Of a stretch of DNA of 6,230 bases, positions 5,957 through 6,230 are shown piece by piece (the stretch's first letter is position 1; every line of letters starts with the position of its first letter). The stretch covers positions 1-6,230 of the forward strand of contig CALRFE010000043.1 of NCBI GenBank assembly GCA_943356425.1. The letters run 5' to 3'. The notes under the pieces are model-generated. The model made no database searches. It was not told where the DNA came from and saw only the letters and a list, made by a program, of their open reading frames with translations. Source of the stretch: Candidatus Nomurabacteria bacterium. GTDB taxonomy: Bacteria; Patescibacteriota; Minisyncoccia; Phycocordibacterales; UBA9973. The position numbers and the translations under genes were made by a program.

Positions 5957-5967
5957 GGGAGTGTTTT
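5942..5967 (-). terminator. Intrinsic terminator of the 5983-6210 gene
   Basis: A perfect 10-base stem AAAACACTCC / GGAGTGTTTT (5942-5951 with 5958-5967) and a 6-base loop. On the minus strand it is followed by TTTTAATTT. It lies 15 bases past the stop at 5983. The T-tract is modest compared with the other two terminators. Confidence 0.82.
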
Positions 5968-5982
5968 GGAATTGTGTAAAAT

Positions 5983-6210
5983 TTAGTGAGCATTCTCTAC
6001 TAATATCTCGTACGGATAGGAAAATACTGTTGCGATGATCCAGACCGGAACAAGGATGATACCAAGAAAAATTATATCGAACCAATCTTTTTCATGCCGA
6101 GCTTTTTGGAACGCTTTCGATACTTTCATAAGAAGCATATTGAGCGGTAAATAAATTGCTCCCAGAAGCACTGAGATGAGCATCTTAAAAAATTTAAATA
6201 TGGTTCCCAT
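5983..6210 (-). CDS. Small two-helix membrane protein of unknown function
   Basis: A 75-residue protein with two hydrophobic segments: MLISVLLGAIYLPLNMLLM (10-28) and FDIIFLGIILVPVWIIATVF (44-63, with a central proline at 55). They are joined by a basic, charged loop (KVSKAFQKARHEKDW, 29-43). By the positive-inside rule the loop should face the cytoplasm and both ends the outside. No enzyme motif is seen and I do not recognise the family. The ATG at 6210 has no Shine-Dalgarno; only 20 bases of upstream DNA are present, so a further upstream start or an upstream operon partner cannot be excluded. The hydrophobic pattern and a terminator 15 bases past the stop support a real gene. Confidence 0.72.
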   Translation of the reverse strand: MGTIFKFFKMLISVLLGAIYLPLNMLLMKVSKAFQKARHEKDWFDIIFLGIILVPVWIIATVFSYPYEILVENAH

Positions 6211-6230
6211 GATCGTATCGCATTCTTTTT

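Noticed and set aside
5822..6085. An 87-codon minus-strand open frame bridging the gap before the 5283-5858 gene
   Set aside because: It runs through a perfect terminator hairpin and a promoter and overlaps coding ends of two better supported genes in another frame.
1..6230. Recoded TGA (genetic code 25 or 4)
   Set aside because: All recognised proteins are full length with no in-frame TGA under the standard code.
1..6230. tRNA genes, CRISPR repeats, insertion sequences or a defence system
   Set aside because: No cloverleaf-like sequence, repeated spacer pattern, inverted terminal repeats or nuclease/transposase motifs were found on reading both strands.

Overview
The window reads as a chromosomal segment of a small-genome bacterium, most likely a Candidatus Patescibacteria/CPR member of the Parcubacteria type. 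The reasons are moderate GC with A/T-rich intergenic DNA, very tight gene packing, an AspRS without the usual bacterial insertion domain, a Mur ligase with a much shortened N-terminus, and the lack of strong Shine-Dalgarno sequences. The lineage is inferred from style and protein character; no marker gene in the window proves it. All nine genes lie on the minus strand, so transcription runs from high to low coordinates.

Right part (about 4600-6230): three genes of unknown role. The first is a 75-residue two-helix membrane protein (5983-6210). The second is a 191-residue Cys/His-rich protein (5283-5858). The third is a 163-residue protein (4667-5158) that looks like a histidine-phosphatase fold stripped of its catalytic residues. 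Each is followed by a hairpin terminator, and in each gap the next promoter overlaps or directly abuts that terminator. The last two genes share a 9-base element in their leaders and may be distant paralogues.

Left part (1-4589): one compact operon, aspS - HIT-family gene - scpA - scpB - D,D-carboxypeptidase - MurE-like ligase. The first five junctions have gaps of 1-4 bases or, at the last, a 26-base overlap. Its promoter puts the predicted transcription start on the A of the aspS start codon, so aspS is probably translated from a leaderless mRNA. The operon joins translation (AspRS), nucleotide hydrolysis (HIT), chromosome segregation (the two SMC partners ScpA and ScpB) and cell-wall work (peptide trimming and Mur ligation), so growth, chromosome organisation and wall synthesis would be expressed together. 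The last gene runs off the window at base 1.

No RNA gene, mobile element, CRISPR array or long repeat was seen, and no gene-free stretch exceeds 300 bases. The eight stops visible are five TAA and three TAG; TGA is not used as a stop, and no domain is broken by an in-frame TGA, so the standard bacterial code fits.
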